From DASQUK01 sp963717085 (GTDB lineage Bacteria; Actinomycetota; Acidimicrobiia; Acidimicrobiales; VFJN01), in NCBI GenBank assembly GCA_963717085.1, contig CAVQVM010000021.1:124001-188000 (forward strand): DNA of 64,000 bases, written 5' to 3'. Every line of letters begins with the position of its first letter. Positions within the stretch are counted from its first letter, which is position 1. The position numbers and the translations under genes were made by a program. Below are positions 9,090-16,677 of the stretch, in pieces. The notes under the pieces are model-generated. The model was not told where the DNA came from. It did not search any database and worked only from the letters and a program-made list of their open reading frames with translations.

Positions 9090-9914
9090 TCACACGTACG
9101 CGTGGAACACCATGCGACCACTGCGGGGCGACCCGAAGCGATGACGTAGCCGGTAACGCGCCTTGTCGACGAGGGTCGTGGGGCTGACCTCGGCTGCCGG
9201 GGGGACTGAGTACCACAGGTTCGTCGCCCACGGCTCGAAGGCCACGACCCGTCCGAAGCCCGCGTCGGCCAGCATGCCCTCGACCGCCGGGGGATTGGGC
9301 CCGAAGTGGTTGCTTCCGTCGTTGTTGAGGGACGCACCGGGATAGTAGGCGGCTGCCGGTATGCGGACATCGAGAAGGTCGACCATGGTCTCGATGATGG
9401 CCATCTCACCGGTCACGCTGCGCAACCGCTTCAGGTAGCCCAGCGGATCGGGCGCGTGGTACAGCACGCCGAGGAACAGGACGATGTCGAAGGTCCCGCC
9501 GACGACTTCGGGTGCCAGCTTTTCGACGGCCACATCCTGCACCCGCACGACGCTGCCCAAGAGCTCGTGGACGAGGTCGAAGTTGCGGCGGGCGTCACTC
9601 CCCGGCCAGTTCCAGGCCCAGCTGTCCGTCGCCAGGACGTCCTTCGCACCGCGGCGCTCGGCCTCGAACGAATAGAAGCCGTCGTAGGCACCGACGTCGA
9701 GCACCGTCCGACCCGTGAGGTCGGGCAGCCGCATGTGGACGACCTCGGCGGGCGTGTGCTTCTGTCCCGGGGTGAGGATCCCGTTGCCCAGATCGATGGT
9801 GTGGAACCAGGTTCGTCCGGCGATCTCGGCACGGACGCGGCTCGGCGTCCATTCGCTCGATGTACGCGCGTCGTCGCGCCCCGAACCCATCGGCTCACCA
9901 TAGGCGTTCACCAT
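9090..9914 (-). CDS. CmoB-like (DUF1698) SAM methyltransferase
   Basis: 274 aa. The ATG at 9914 shares its A with the stop of the glycosyltransferase upstream (TGATG), which fixes the start at MVNAYGEPMGS. Motifs are WFHTIDLGNGILTPG, TVLDVGAYDGFYSFEAERRG, the acidic DSWAW and DIVLFLGVLYHAPDPLGYL. These resemble tRNA carboxymethyltransferase CmoB and DUF1698 proteins. Such paralogues are frequent in glycan loci, and the context points to a glycan methyltransferase rather than tRNA modification (inference). Confidence 0.82.
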   Translation of the reverse strand: MVNAYGEPMGSGRDDARTSSEWTPSRVRAEIAGRTWFHTIDLGNGILTPGQKHTPAEVVHMRLPDLTGRTVLDVGAYDGFYSFEAERRGAKDVLATDSWAWNWPGSDARRNFDLVHELLGSVVRVQDVAVEKLAPEVVGGTFDIVLFLGVLYHAPDPLGYLKRLRSVTGEMAIIETMVDLLDVRIPAAAYYPGASLNNDGSNHFGPNPPAVEGMLADAGFGRVVAFEPWATNLWYSVPPAAEVSPTTLVDKARYRLRHRFGSPRSGRMVFHAYV

Positions 9915-11473
9915 CAGGCGAACCGAGCGACCTCGTGGTGAACCCGGCGGAGGAATGCGTCCCACCCGAACTCCTGCGCCCGACGCTCGGCCGCCGCCGA
10001 GAGGGTCGCCCGCCAGCCGGGGTTGTCGATCAGGCGCTCGGTGTGCGCCACCAGGCCGTCGAGCGAGCCGAAGCGGTAGCCCGTGAACCCCTGGTCGACG
10101 ATCTCGATCTGACCGGCGGCATCGATCACTACGGGAACGGCGCCGGCAGACATGGCCTCGACGGTGCTGATGCCAAAGTGCTCGTAGCGGTCGGGGAAGC
10201 GCTCGACGTGCTCGTCGAGCCCGGCGGCGTGCCAGAAGATCGACGCCTTCCCGTACAGGTCGCGCAGCTCGGCGCCCGCGGCGTCGGGGTGCAGCACGAC
10301 GGGCAAGCCCGCCGCAGCCGCCCGGATCTGTTCCAGGTAGGGGGCGTGCTCGGGCGGACACCCCCCGACCAGGTGGAACGTCCAACCGTGCGCGCCCCGC
10401 TCGCACAGCCGGCGGAAGGCCTCGACCATCTCGAACTGCTTCTTGTTGTGGCCGGTGCCCGGCAGGAGAAATCGCCCGACCGACAGGACGACGGGCTCTT
10501 TCCTACCCCGAGGCACGAGCGTGACGGGCGGGTGGAACACGTCGCTGTCGCGGCTCCAGAGCCGCTTGACCCACCCCTGGGTGTAGGCCGAGTTCGCCAG
10601 GATGGCGTCGTAGGTGTCGAGGAAGTCGAGTTGGTTGCGGCCGGCCACGAGCGTCGGCGCGGCGCGGGCGATCGCCCGCCGCCACCCGCCACCTGCGTGG
10701 ACGCCGATGATCGGCACGCCGAGCCGGCGGGTGTCGGTCCCGATGCCGTGCTCGCTGGGAACCCAAGATGGGCTGCGCAACCTCACTGTGCGCGACGCTC
10801 CCGCGTCAACCTCGACGGCGAAGGCCAGCGTCACGGAGCGCCGCCGGTCCGCCCTCGACCTCGGCGCGGTAACCGTCGCCCGTCCGACGACGTCGCCGTC
10901 GATCTCGGCCTCGACGTCGACTGGCGCCACCTGCGGGGGCACGAAGCGGCCGAGCAGCACGACAACGGGCACGGGGCCACTCCGATCGTGCCCGGAGGTT
11001 ACCGTCAGCGTGGCGTCGCCCGCGGTCCATTGGATTGTGTGCAGGCGGGCTCGTTCCGGCAGGTAGAAGCCGTCGCCGAACGTGACGCCGGCGTCGCCAT
11101 CGAGCAGGCCCGACGCCTGTTCGGCGAGCGCCGCCTGGGCCCGTTCGACGCGAGCTGGCACCGGACCGGGGAAGTGGACGACGTACAGCCCGTGGCGGGC
11201 CCGGCTGGCGTCGCCACTGCGATAGGAGGCGTTGACGAAGAGGTCATGCGCCGCGGAGGCGTGCGAAACGGCCCCGGCGTCCTCGGCCTGCACGTCGACG
11301 CCGACACCGGTCAGGTCGACGTGCAGCCGCTCGCCGAGCCAGCCCGTGTCCACGGCTTCGTGGGCGATGAGCACCACGTCGTGGTCGGCGGCGAGGGCAG
11401 CCGCAATGCCGGCAGCGAACTTTTCGCCGCCACCGCCCGTCGACCAGTAGCGGTCGTAGACGGCGACCTTCAC
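9914..11473 (-). CDS. Family-4 (GT-B) glycosyltransferase with β-rich insert
   Basis: 519 aa from the GTG at 11473 (VKVAVYDRYWSTGGGGEK), 20 bp past the stop of the GT2 gene. The N-terminal Rossmann half is followed by an extra segment at about residues 150-240, ending in SPSWVPSEHG...DTRRLGV. The GT4 C-terminal half then shows VVLSVGRFLLPGTGHNKKQ, a HLVGG strand, the EHFGISTVEAMSAGAVPVV nucleotide-sugar motif and DQGFTGYRF. It transfers a sugar from an activated nucleotide donor, but donor and acceptor cannot be read from sequence. The insert is shared with the neighbouring GT2. Confidence 0.85.
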   Translation of the reverse strand: MKVAVYDRYWSTGGGGEKFAAGIAAALAADHDVVLIAHEAVDTGWLGERLHVDLTGVGVDVQAEDAGAVSHASAAHDLFVNASYRSGDASRARHGLYVVHFPGPVPARVERAQAALAEQASGLLDGDAGVTFGDGFYLPERARLHTIQWTAGDATLTVTSGHDRSGPVPVVVLLGRFVPPQVAPVDVEAEIDGDVVGRATVTAPRSRADRRRSVTLAFAVEVDAGASRTVRLRSPSWVPSEHGIGTDTRRLGVPIIGVHAGGGWRRAIARAAPTLVAGRNQLDFLDTYDAILANSAYTQGWVKRLWSRDSDVFHPPVTLVPRGRKEPVVLSVGRFLLPGTGHNKKQFEMVEAFRRLCERGAHGWTFHLVGGCPPEHAPYLEQIRAAAAGLPVVLHPDAAGAELRDLYGKASIFWHAAGLDEHVERFPDRYEHFGISTVEAMSAGAVPVVIDAAGQIEIVDQGFTGYRFGSLDGLVAHTERLIDNPGWRATLSAAAERRAQEFGWDAFLRRVHHEVARFA

Positions 11474-11492
11474 CGCTCCGGCACCATCGCGG

Positions 11493-12890
11493 TCATCGCC
11501 GCGTGAACCAGGTCCGCAGCTCGCCGTCATAGACGGTGGCGCGCCGGCGGATGCGCCACCGATCGAGGAGCATCGCGGGTGCTAGCCACGCGAAGCCGGC
11601 GAACGAAGCCAGGCGCCGCCGCACCTGCTCGACATTCGGTCGATGCAGCCGTAGCACGGGCCGGACGACGTCCCGCCGCGCGTACGACAGCGTCACGAGC
11701 AGGTAACGCCACACGGCGTGCCAGGCCAGGTCGCGGGGTGCGTCCTTTGCCAGCATGAGCAGCCTGTTGCGCTCGACGTAGTGCTGGAAGACCGGCGACC
11801 CCTCGCCCGTCGAAGCGGCGTGCAGGTGGCGCACGACGGCGTCCGGCACGTACCGGTAACGCCAGCCGCGTGTGCGCCCGCGCCATGAGAGGTCGGTGTC
11901 TTCGTAGTAGAGGAAGAAGCGCTCGTCGAACAGTCCGACATCAGCCAGGTAGCCGGGGCGGAGCAGCACGCTGCCGCCGCACCAGGCGAAGACCTCGGCC
12001 GGTGCGTGGTACTGGCCCACGTCGGGCTCGAGGAACCCCCGATCGGCGCCGTAGCCGTCGTCGAAGACGACCGAGCCGACGTTGTTGACGATGTCGCGCG
12101 GGGTTCCGGAGACCTGGATGTCGATCCACTCCGGGGCGATGCCGACGTCGACGCGACGCTCGATTGCCCCGCACAACAGAGTGATCTGCTTGGGCGTCTC
12201 GGCCGCCAAGCGCAGGTCGACCACGGGAGGGCCCAGGTCGCCGGCCTGGGCCAGGCCGTCTGCGGGCGGCTGGCGTGCCCCCGGCCGGGCGAGCCCGACC
12301 GGCACCCGCACGACCGCCCGGTCGCTCGTCCACTGGAACGTGCCGCCGCCGGGATCGTGCTCGATGCCCCAGGTGCCCTCAGCGAACTGGACATCCCGCC
12401 AGCGGTCGATGCCGTCGACCCTGGCACCGCTGAGCTGCACGCCCAACGTGCGGGGATCCGCGGTGCCGGGTACGAAGGTGGGAGAGCTGATCTCGAGGTC
12501 GACGAACCGGTCGGCGAACAGCATGCGGGGGCTCACGGCACCCAGGTCCTCATCGGCCTCGAGGGTCGCGACAAGAGCGCGCAGCCACCCGGGTTCGACA
12601 CAGGAGTCCGGGTTGACCAGGCCCACGTAGTCGACGCCGTCCAATTGGCTCAGTGCCAGGTTGTTGGCCGGAAATCCGTTGTTCCGGGGGTTTCGGATCA
12701 GCCGGACGGCCGGGAACCGCTCGGCGATCACGGCGGCGCTACCATCGGTCGACGCGTTGTCGACCACGACGACTTCGAGGCGGTCGTCGGGCCAGTCGAG
12801 CTTCCCGAGCGCCTCGAGGCAGTGCACGACCAGCTCGCCCCCGTTGTAGTTGAGGACGACGAGGCGGACCAGTGGCGTGTCAGGAACCAC
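11493..12890 (-). CDS. Family-2 (GT-A, rhamnosyltransferase-like) glycosyltransferase with β-rich insert
   Basis: 465 aa. GT-A hallmarks are VRLVVLNYNGG, VVVDNASTDGS, the NNGFPANN motif, LVNPDSCVEPGW and the late ERFFLYYEDTDLSWRGR block. Between residues about 130 and 270 an extra segment interrupts the usual GT2 core. It begins SPTFVPGTADPRTLGVQLSG, the same signature as the insert in the adjacent GT4. It overlaps the downstream end of the DPM1-like gene by 11 bp, so the three GTs form one operon. Confidence 0.85.
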   Translation of the reverse strand: MVPDTPLVRLVVLNYNGGELVVHCLEALGKLDWPDDRLEVVVVDNASTDGSAAVIAERFPAVRLIRNPRNNGFPANNLALSQLDGVDYVGLVNPDSCVEPGWLRALVATLEADEDLGAVSPRMLFADRFVDLEISSPTFVPGTADPRTLGVQLSGARVDGIDRWRDVQFAEGTWGIEHDPGGGTFQWTSDRAVVRVPVGLARPGARQPPADGLAQAGDLGPPVVDLRLAAETPKQITLLCGAIERRVDVGIAPEWIDIQVSGTPRDIVNNVGSVVFDDGYGADRGFLEPDVGQYHAPAEVFAWCGGSVLLRPGYLADVGLFDERFFLYYEDTDLSWRGRTRGWRYRYVPDAVVRHLHAASTGEGSPVFQHYVERNRLLMLAKDAPRDLAWHAVWRYLLVTLSYARRDVVRPVLRLHRPNVEQVRRRLASFAGFAWLAPAMLLDRWRIRRRATVYDGELRTWFTRR

Positions 12891-13962
12891 GGTTTGCTGC
12901 CGCCCGCCCCGAGGTGACGACCTCGTCCGCGGGCTGACTGACCTCGAGCTCGTCGAGCTGGCCCGCGACGCCCGAGACCCCGGGCCGGCGGCCGGGCAGG
13001 TAGTGCGACGGCGGCACCCCGAGCTCGAGCTCGATGCGTCGAACCCGCTCGAGCGTGCGCTGGGTCACGATCCGATGCGAGGCGATCAGGTCGGCCAGCA
13101 CACCCAGGGCGAACGTCTGGAGGGCGGCCATCGTGAGAACGCCGCCGAGGATGACCGATTGCAGGTGCCCATCGCGGCGACCGTTCATCAGCCAGTCCCA
13201 GAGGAATGGGCCCCAGGCTGCGAATGCGCCTGCGAGCAGCAACAAGGCCAAGGTCGTGAACACGCGGAGAGGCTCGTAGCCCGTGTAGATGCGGAAGATC
13301 GCGGAGACGTTGCGGCGTATGTAGGACGACATGGAGGCGAACAGTCGCGATTCCCGGGTCTTCGCGTTGGTGCTCACCGTGACGTGGTCGACGGCCACGA
13401 GGCTCTTGCCCGCCTGGATCAACGACTCGAGCGTGTAGGTGAACTTCGACACGACAGTGAGCCCGAGGGCAGCCTCGCGGTTGTAGGCCCGGAACCCTGA
13501 GGTGGCGTCGAGGATTTCGGTGTCCGACGCCTGGCGCACCACCCAGCTGCCGATCCGTTGCAGCCGTTTCTTGGTGGTCGAGAAGTGCTCGACCGCCATC
13601 ACGTTCCGGTCGCCCACGACCATGTCCGCCCGACCGGCCAGGATCGGTTGGACCAGGGTGGGGATGTCTGCGGCCGAATACTGATTGTCGGCGTCGGTGT
13701 TGACGATCACGTCGGCGCCCAGCTTCAGGGCGGCGTCGAGGCCAGCCTGGAAGGACGACGCCAAGCCCTTGTTGTTGGTCAGCTTGACGATGTGGTCGAC
13801 GCCGTGGTGCCGGGCGACCTCGACGGTCCGGTCGCTCGAGCCGTCGTCGATGATGAGCCACTCGACCTCATCGAAGCCCGGCACGTGACGGGGCAGGTCA
13901 GCGAGGGTCGCGGGCAGCTGGGCCTCCTCGTTGAGGCACGGGATCTGGATGATGAGTTTCAT
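12880..13962 (-). CDS. DPM1/GtrB-like polyprenyl-phosphate glycosyltransferase
   Basis: 360 aa. The start at 13962 (MKLIIQIPCLNEE) follows from the family N-terminus. GT2 motifs include IIDDGSSDRT, NTDADNQYSAADI (DxD metal site), GDRNV and LDATSGFRAYNREAA. Two membrane helices follow (LRVFTTLALLLLAGAFAAW and VILGGVLTMAALQTFALGV). Such enzymes charge undecaprenyl-phosphate with a sugar on the cytoplasmic face, feeding GT-C transferases outside; YfhO- and DUF2142-type proteins nearby are candidate partners (inference). It is the first gene of a minus-strand run, divergent from 14072. Confidence 0.87.
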   Translation of the reverse strand: MKLIIQIPCLNEEAQLPATLADLPRHVPGFDEVEWLIIDDGSSDRTVEVARHHGVDHIVKLTNNKGLASSFQAGLDAALKLGADVIVNTDADNQYSAADIPTLVQPILAGRADMVVGDRNVMAVEHFSTTKKRLQRIGSWVVRQASDTEILDATSGFRAYNREAALGLTVVSKFTYTLESLIQAGKSLVAVDHVTVSTNAKTRESRLFASMSSYIRRNVSAIFRIYTGYEPLRVFTTLALLLLAGAFAAWGPFLWDWLMNGRRDGHLQSVILGGVLTMAALQTFALGVLADLIASHRIVTQRTLERVRRIELELGVPPSHYLPGRRPGVSGVAGQLDELEVSQPADEVVTSGRAAANRGS

Positions 13963-14071
13963 GGGCTCGTGTCGTCGGGCGCGGCGCCAGCCAGAATCCT
14001 GCCACCCCAGCAGGTCGTCAAGGCCGACGCGACACCGGCCGGGCCGCGAGCTGACGTTAGACTTACCGCCC

Positions 14072-15049
14072 GTGTCTGATCCAGATGACGGGGTCACCGA
14101 CCCGCCGGCGCCCGCCGACGAGTCTCCGTCATCCTGCGATGCCGGGCGGCTGTACGGCCGGTGGTACTACGACTCGTACACGGTGCCGTACGTCGAGAAC
14201 GACCATTGGCAGAGGTTCTTCGGGCAGGTCGCTGACGCGATCGTCGGGCAGCTCGCACCGCAGACGGTGCTCGACGCGGGGTGTGCCAAGGGCTTCCTGG
14301 TCGCGGCCTTGCGGGAACGCGGGGTCGACGCCCACGGCTTTGACCTTTCCGAGGTGGCCATCGCCGACGCACGAGACGCGGCGAGGCCGTACGTGAGGGT
14401 CGGTTCGCTCACCGAACCCATCGACGGGCACTATGACCTCGTCACCTGCATCGAGGTCATCGAGCACCTCGACCCGACCGATGCTCCCGGCGCGGTCGCC
14501 AACCTCTGTGGGGCGAGCGATCGTGTGCTGCTGTCGTCGACCCCCGGCGATCTTCACGAGCCCACCCACGTCAACATCCAGCCACCCGAGCGATGGTCCC
14601 AGCTCTTCGCTAGCAACGGGCTGTTCCGCGACTTCCGCCACGACGCGGGCTACCTGTCGCCTTGGGCGGTGCTCTACCGCCGGGAACCCGAGAGGTCGGT
14701 TCCCGACGTCGTGTTCGAATACGAGCGAGCGTGGTCGCGGCTCCGAGCAGAGACCATTGAGCAGCGCAAGGGTCTGCTCGACCTCCAGGGCCGTCTGGAG
14801 GGCTCGGTCGACCAACGCCAGCTCGACGAGGTGGAGGAGCTGCGCAAGGAGATCCTGCGCCTGCGCGACCTCGTCGCCGGCAACGAGGGCCAGCTCGGCG
14901 CGGCCAAGGCGCGCGTAGCCGAGCTCACCACGATGGTCGAGCGCTACATCAATCTCGAACAACGGCTCAACGACGTGTTGCAGTCTCGTTCGTGGCGCAT
15001 CATGTGGGTGGCTGGGAAGCCCCTGCGCAAGCTCCGATCGCGCGGGTAG
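14072..15049 (+). CDS. SAM methyltransferase with C-terminal coiled coil
   Basis: 325 aa. GTG start at 14072, 109 bp from the divergent DPM1-like gene. The Methyltransf_23-type core has a YYDSYTVPYVENDHW lead, TVLDAGCAKGFLVAALRERG, VTCIEVIEHLDPTDA and LLSSTPGDLHEPTHVNIQPP. A coiled coil (residues about 240-300) follows and ends in SRSWRIMWVAGKPLRKLRSRG, a tail often found on cell-surface glycan enzymes. A TAGACT hexamer at 14058-14063 lies only 8 bases before the start, which would fit a leaderless mRNA. It is the first gene of a plus-strand three-gene run. Confidence 0.82.
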   Translation: MSDPDDGVTDPPAPADESPSSCDAGRLYGRWYYDSYTVPYVENDHWQRFFGQVADAIVGQLAPQTVLDAGCAKGFLVAALRERGVDAHGFDLSEVAIADARDAARPYVRVGSLTEPIDGHYDLVTCIEVIEHLDPTDAPGAVANLCGASDRVLLSSTPGDLHEPTHVNIQPPERWSQLFASNGLFRDFRHDAGYLSPWAVLYRREPERSVPDVVFEYERAWSRLRAETIEQRKGLLDLQGRLEGSVDQRQLDEVEELRKEILRLRDLVAGNEGQLGAAKARVAELTTMVERYINLEQRLNDVLQSRSWRIMWVAGKPLRKLRSRG

Positions 15050-15055
15050 GTCCGC

Positions 15056-16675
15056 ATGCCCCGGTTCTCGATCGTCACGCCCGTCTACGACCCCCCGGCC
15101 GACGTGCTCCGGGCGATGTTGCGCTCGGTCGCCAACCAGTCCTTCGACGATTGGGAGCTCTGCCTGGTCGACGACTGCTCGACCCAGCCCCACGTGCGCC
15201 GGATCCTCGAGAAGGCCGCCGCCGGCGACAGCCGGGTCCAGGTCACCTATCGAGCCAAGAATGGTGGCATCGTGGCCGCGTCGAGCGACGCTCTCACCAT
15301 GGCCTCGGGCGAGTTCGTGGCGCTCCTCGACCACGACGACGAGCTGCACACCGACGCATTGCGGTTGGTCGACGAGGCGATCACCGGAGAGCCGGAGGCC
15401 GATTACGTCTACACCGACGAAGACAAGATCGACGAGGCAGGGCGGAGGGCGTACGCCTTCCTGAAGCCGGACTGGTCACCCGAGCGATTGCGAACGCAGA
15501 TGTACACCTGTCATCTCAGCGTGCTGCGCCGTTCGCTGGTCGATGACGTCGGTGGCTTCCGCGCCGAGTTCAACGGTTCACAGGATTGGGACCTCGTGCT
15601 GCGAGTCACCGAACGTGCCCGCCGCGTCGTCCACGTCCCCACGGTGCTTTATCACTGGCGGATGCTCTCCACGTCGGCCGCCGGGTCCGGCCTGGAGGCC
15701 AAGCCGTGGGCCTACGACGCTGGTGCGCGGGCGATCCAGGCGCATTGCGACCGCACGGGCGTCGAAGCGGTGGTCGAGCACGACATCGAGTTCTCCGGGA
15801 TCTACCACCTGCTCCCCCGGCTGCGGCACCAGCCTCCGGTGAGCATCGTCATCCCCACCGGAGGCCAGGTCCGAGACGTGCACGGCGAGCTGGTGGTGCT
15901 CGTCACCAGATGCGTGGAGAGCATCGTCAAGACATCGACGTACGACAACTTCGAGATCGTCTGTGTCGTCGACGAGCGCACCGACACCGGGGTGCTCCGG
16001 GGCGTACGGGACATTGCGAACGGCCGCCTGCAGGTGGTCGCGTGCCCCGGTCCCTTCAACTTCTCGGAGCGCATCAACACCGGTGTCCTCGCCAGTGGGG
16101 GCGAGCACGTGCTGCTCCTCAACGACGACATCGAGGTGGTCACGCCTGATTGGCTCGAGCGGATGGTCATGTACTCGCAGCTACCCGAGGTCGGTGCCGT
16201 GGGAGCCAAGCTGCTGTTCGGTGACGATTGCCTACAGCACGCCGGCGTGATCCTCAACGAGGTCGGCCCCGGCCACATATACCGCAAGTTCCACGGCGAC
16301 CACGGCGGCTACTTCAACATGCTCAAGGTCGCCAACAACTTTCAGGCAGTCACGGGAGCATGCCTCATGTCGCGGCGCGCCGTTTTCGACGGGGTCGGCG
16401 GCCTGTCCATGCTGTTCCCCCTCAACTTCAACGACATCGACTACTGCCTCAAGCTGCGAGAGCAGCACCTACGTGCCGTCGTCGACCCAGACACGATCCT
16501 CTACCACTACGAGTCGTCGAGCCGGCCGGCCGACGTGTCGGAATGGGAGATCCGGCTGCTGCAGGAGCGCCACAGCAGCGCCGTGCCCGACCCCTACTAC
16601 AACCCGGGGTTCCTCGAGACGTCGCTCAACTACGTGGCGCCGGTCACCCTGGCCGACGGCAGCGTCCTCCGCTGA
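15056..16675 (+). CDS. Tandem GT2 glycosyltransferase (two GT-A domains)
   Basis: 539 aa. Domain 1 (residues 1-~225) has FSIVTPVYDP, LVDDCSTQ, LLDHDDELHTDA and YTDEDKID. Domain 2 (~260-500) has VSIVIPTGG, NFSERINTGV, LLLNDDIEVVTPDW and the FNDIDYCLKLRE block. Two DxD sites suggest it adds two residues or makes a repeating unit, as in tandem GT2 glycan synthases (inference). It starts 7 bp after the coiled-coil methyltransferase and ends 3 bp before the YfhO-like gene. Confidence 0.88.
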   Translation: MPRFSIVTPVYDPPADVLRAMLRSVANQSFDDWELCLVDDCSTQPHVRRILEKAAAGDSRVQVTYRAKNGGIVAASSDALTMASGEFVALLDHDDELHTDALRLVDEAITGEPEADYVYTDEDKIDEAGRRAYAFLKPDWSPERLRTQMYTCHLSVLRRSLVDDVGGFRAEFNGSQDWDLVLRVTERARRVVHVPTVLYHWRMLSTSAAGSGLEAKPWAYDAGARAIQAHCDRTGVEAVVEHDIEFSGIYHLLPRLRHQPPVSIVIPTGGQVRDVHGELVVLVTRCVESIVKTSTYDNFEIVCVVDERTDTGVLRGVRDIANGRLQVVACPGPFNFSERINTGVLASGGEHVLLLNDDIEVVTPDWLERMVMYSQLPEVGAVGAKLLFGDDCLQHAGVILNEVGPGHIYRKFHGDHGGYFNMLKVANNFQAVTGACLMSRRAVFDGVGGLSMLFPLNFNDIDYCLKLREQHLRAVVDPDTILYHYESSSRPADVSEWEIRLLQERHSSAVPDPYYNPGFLETSLNYVAPVTLADGSVLR

Positions 16676-16677
16676 CA

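Noticed and set aside
9915..10406. N-terminal extension of the CmoB-like methyltransferase upstream of 9914
   Set aside because: It overlaps the glycosyltransferase coding sequence in another frame. The TGATG junction gives a complete protein from 9914.
16228..16677. N-terminal extension of the YfhO-like protein
   Set aside because: It is an alternative frame of the tandem GT2. The first membrane helix lies shortly after the GTG at 16678.
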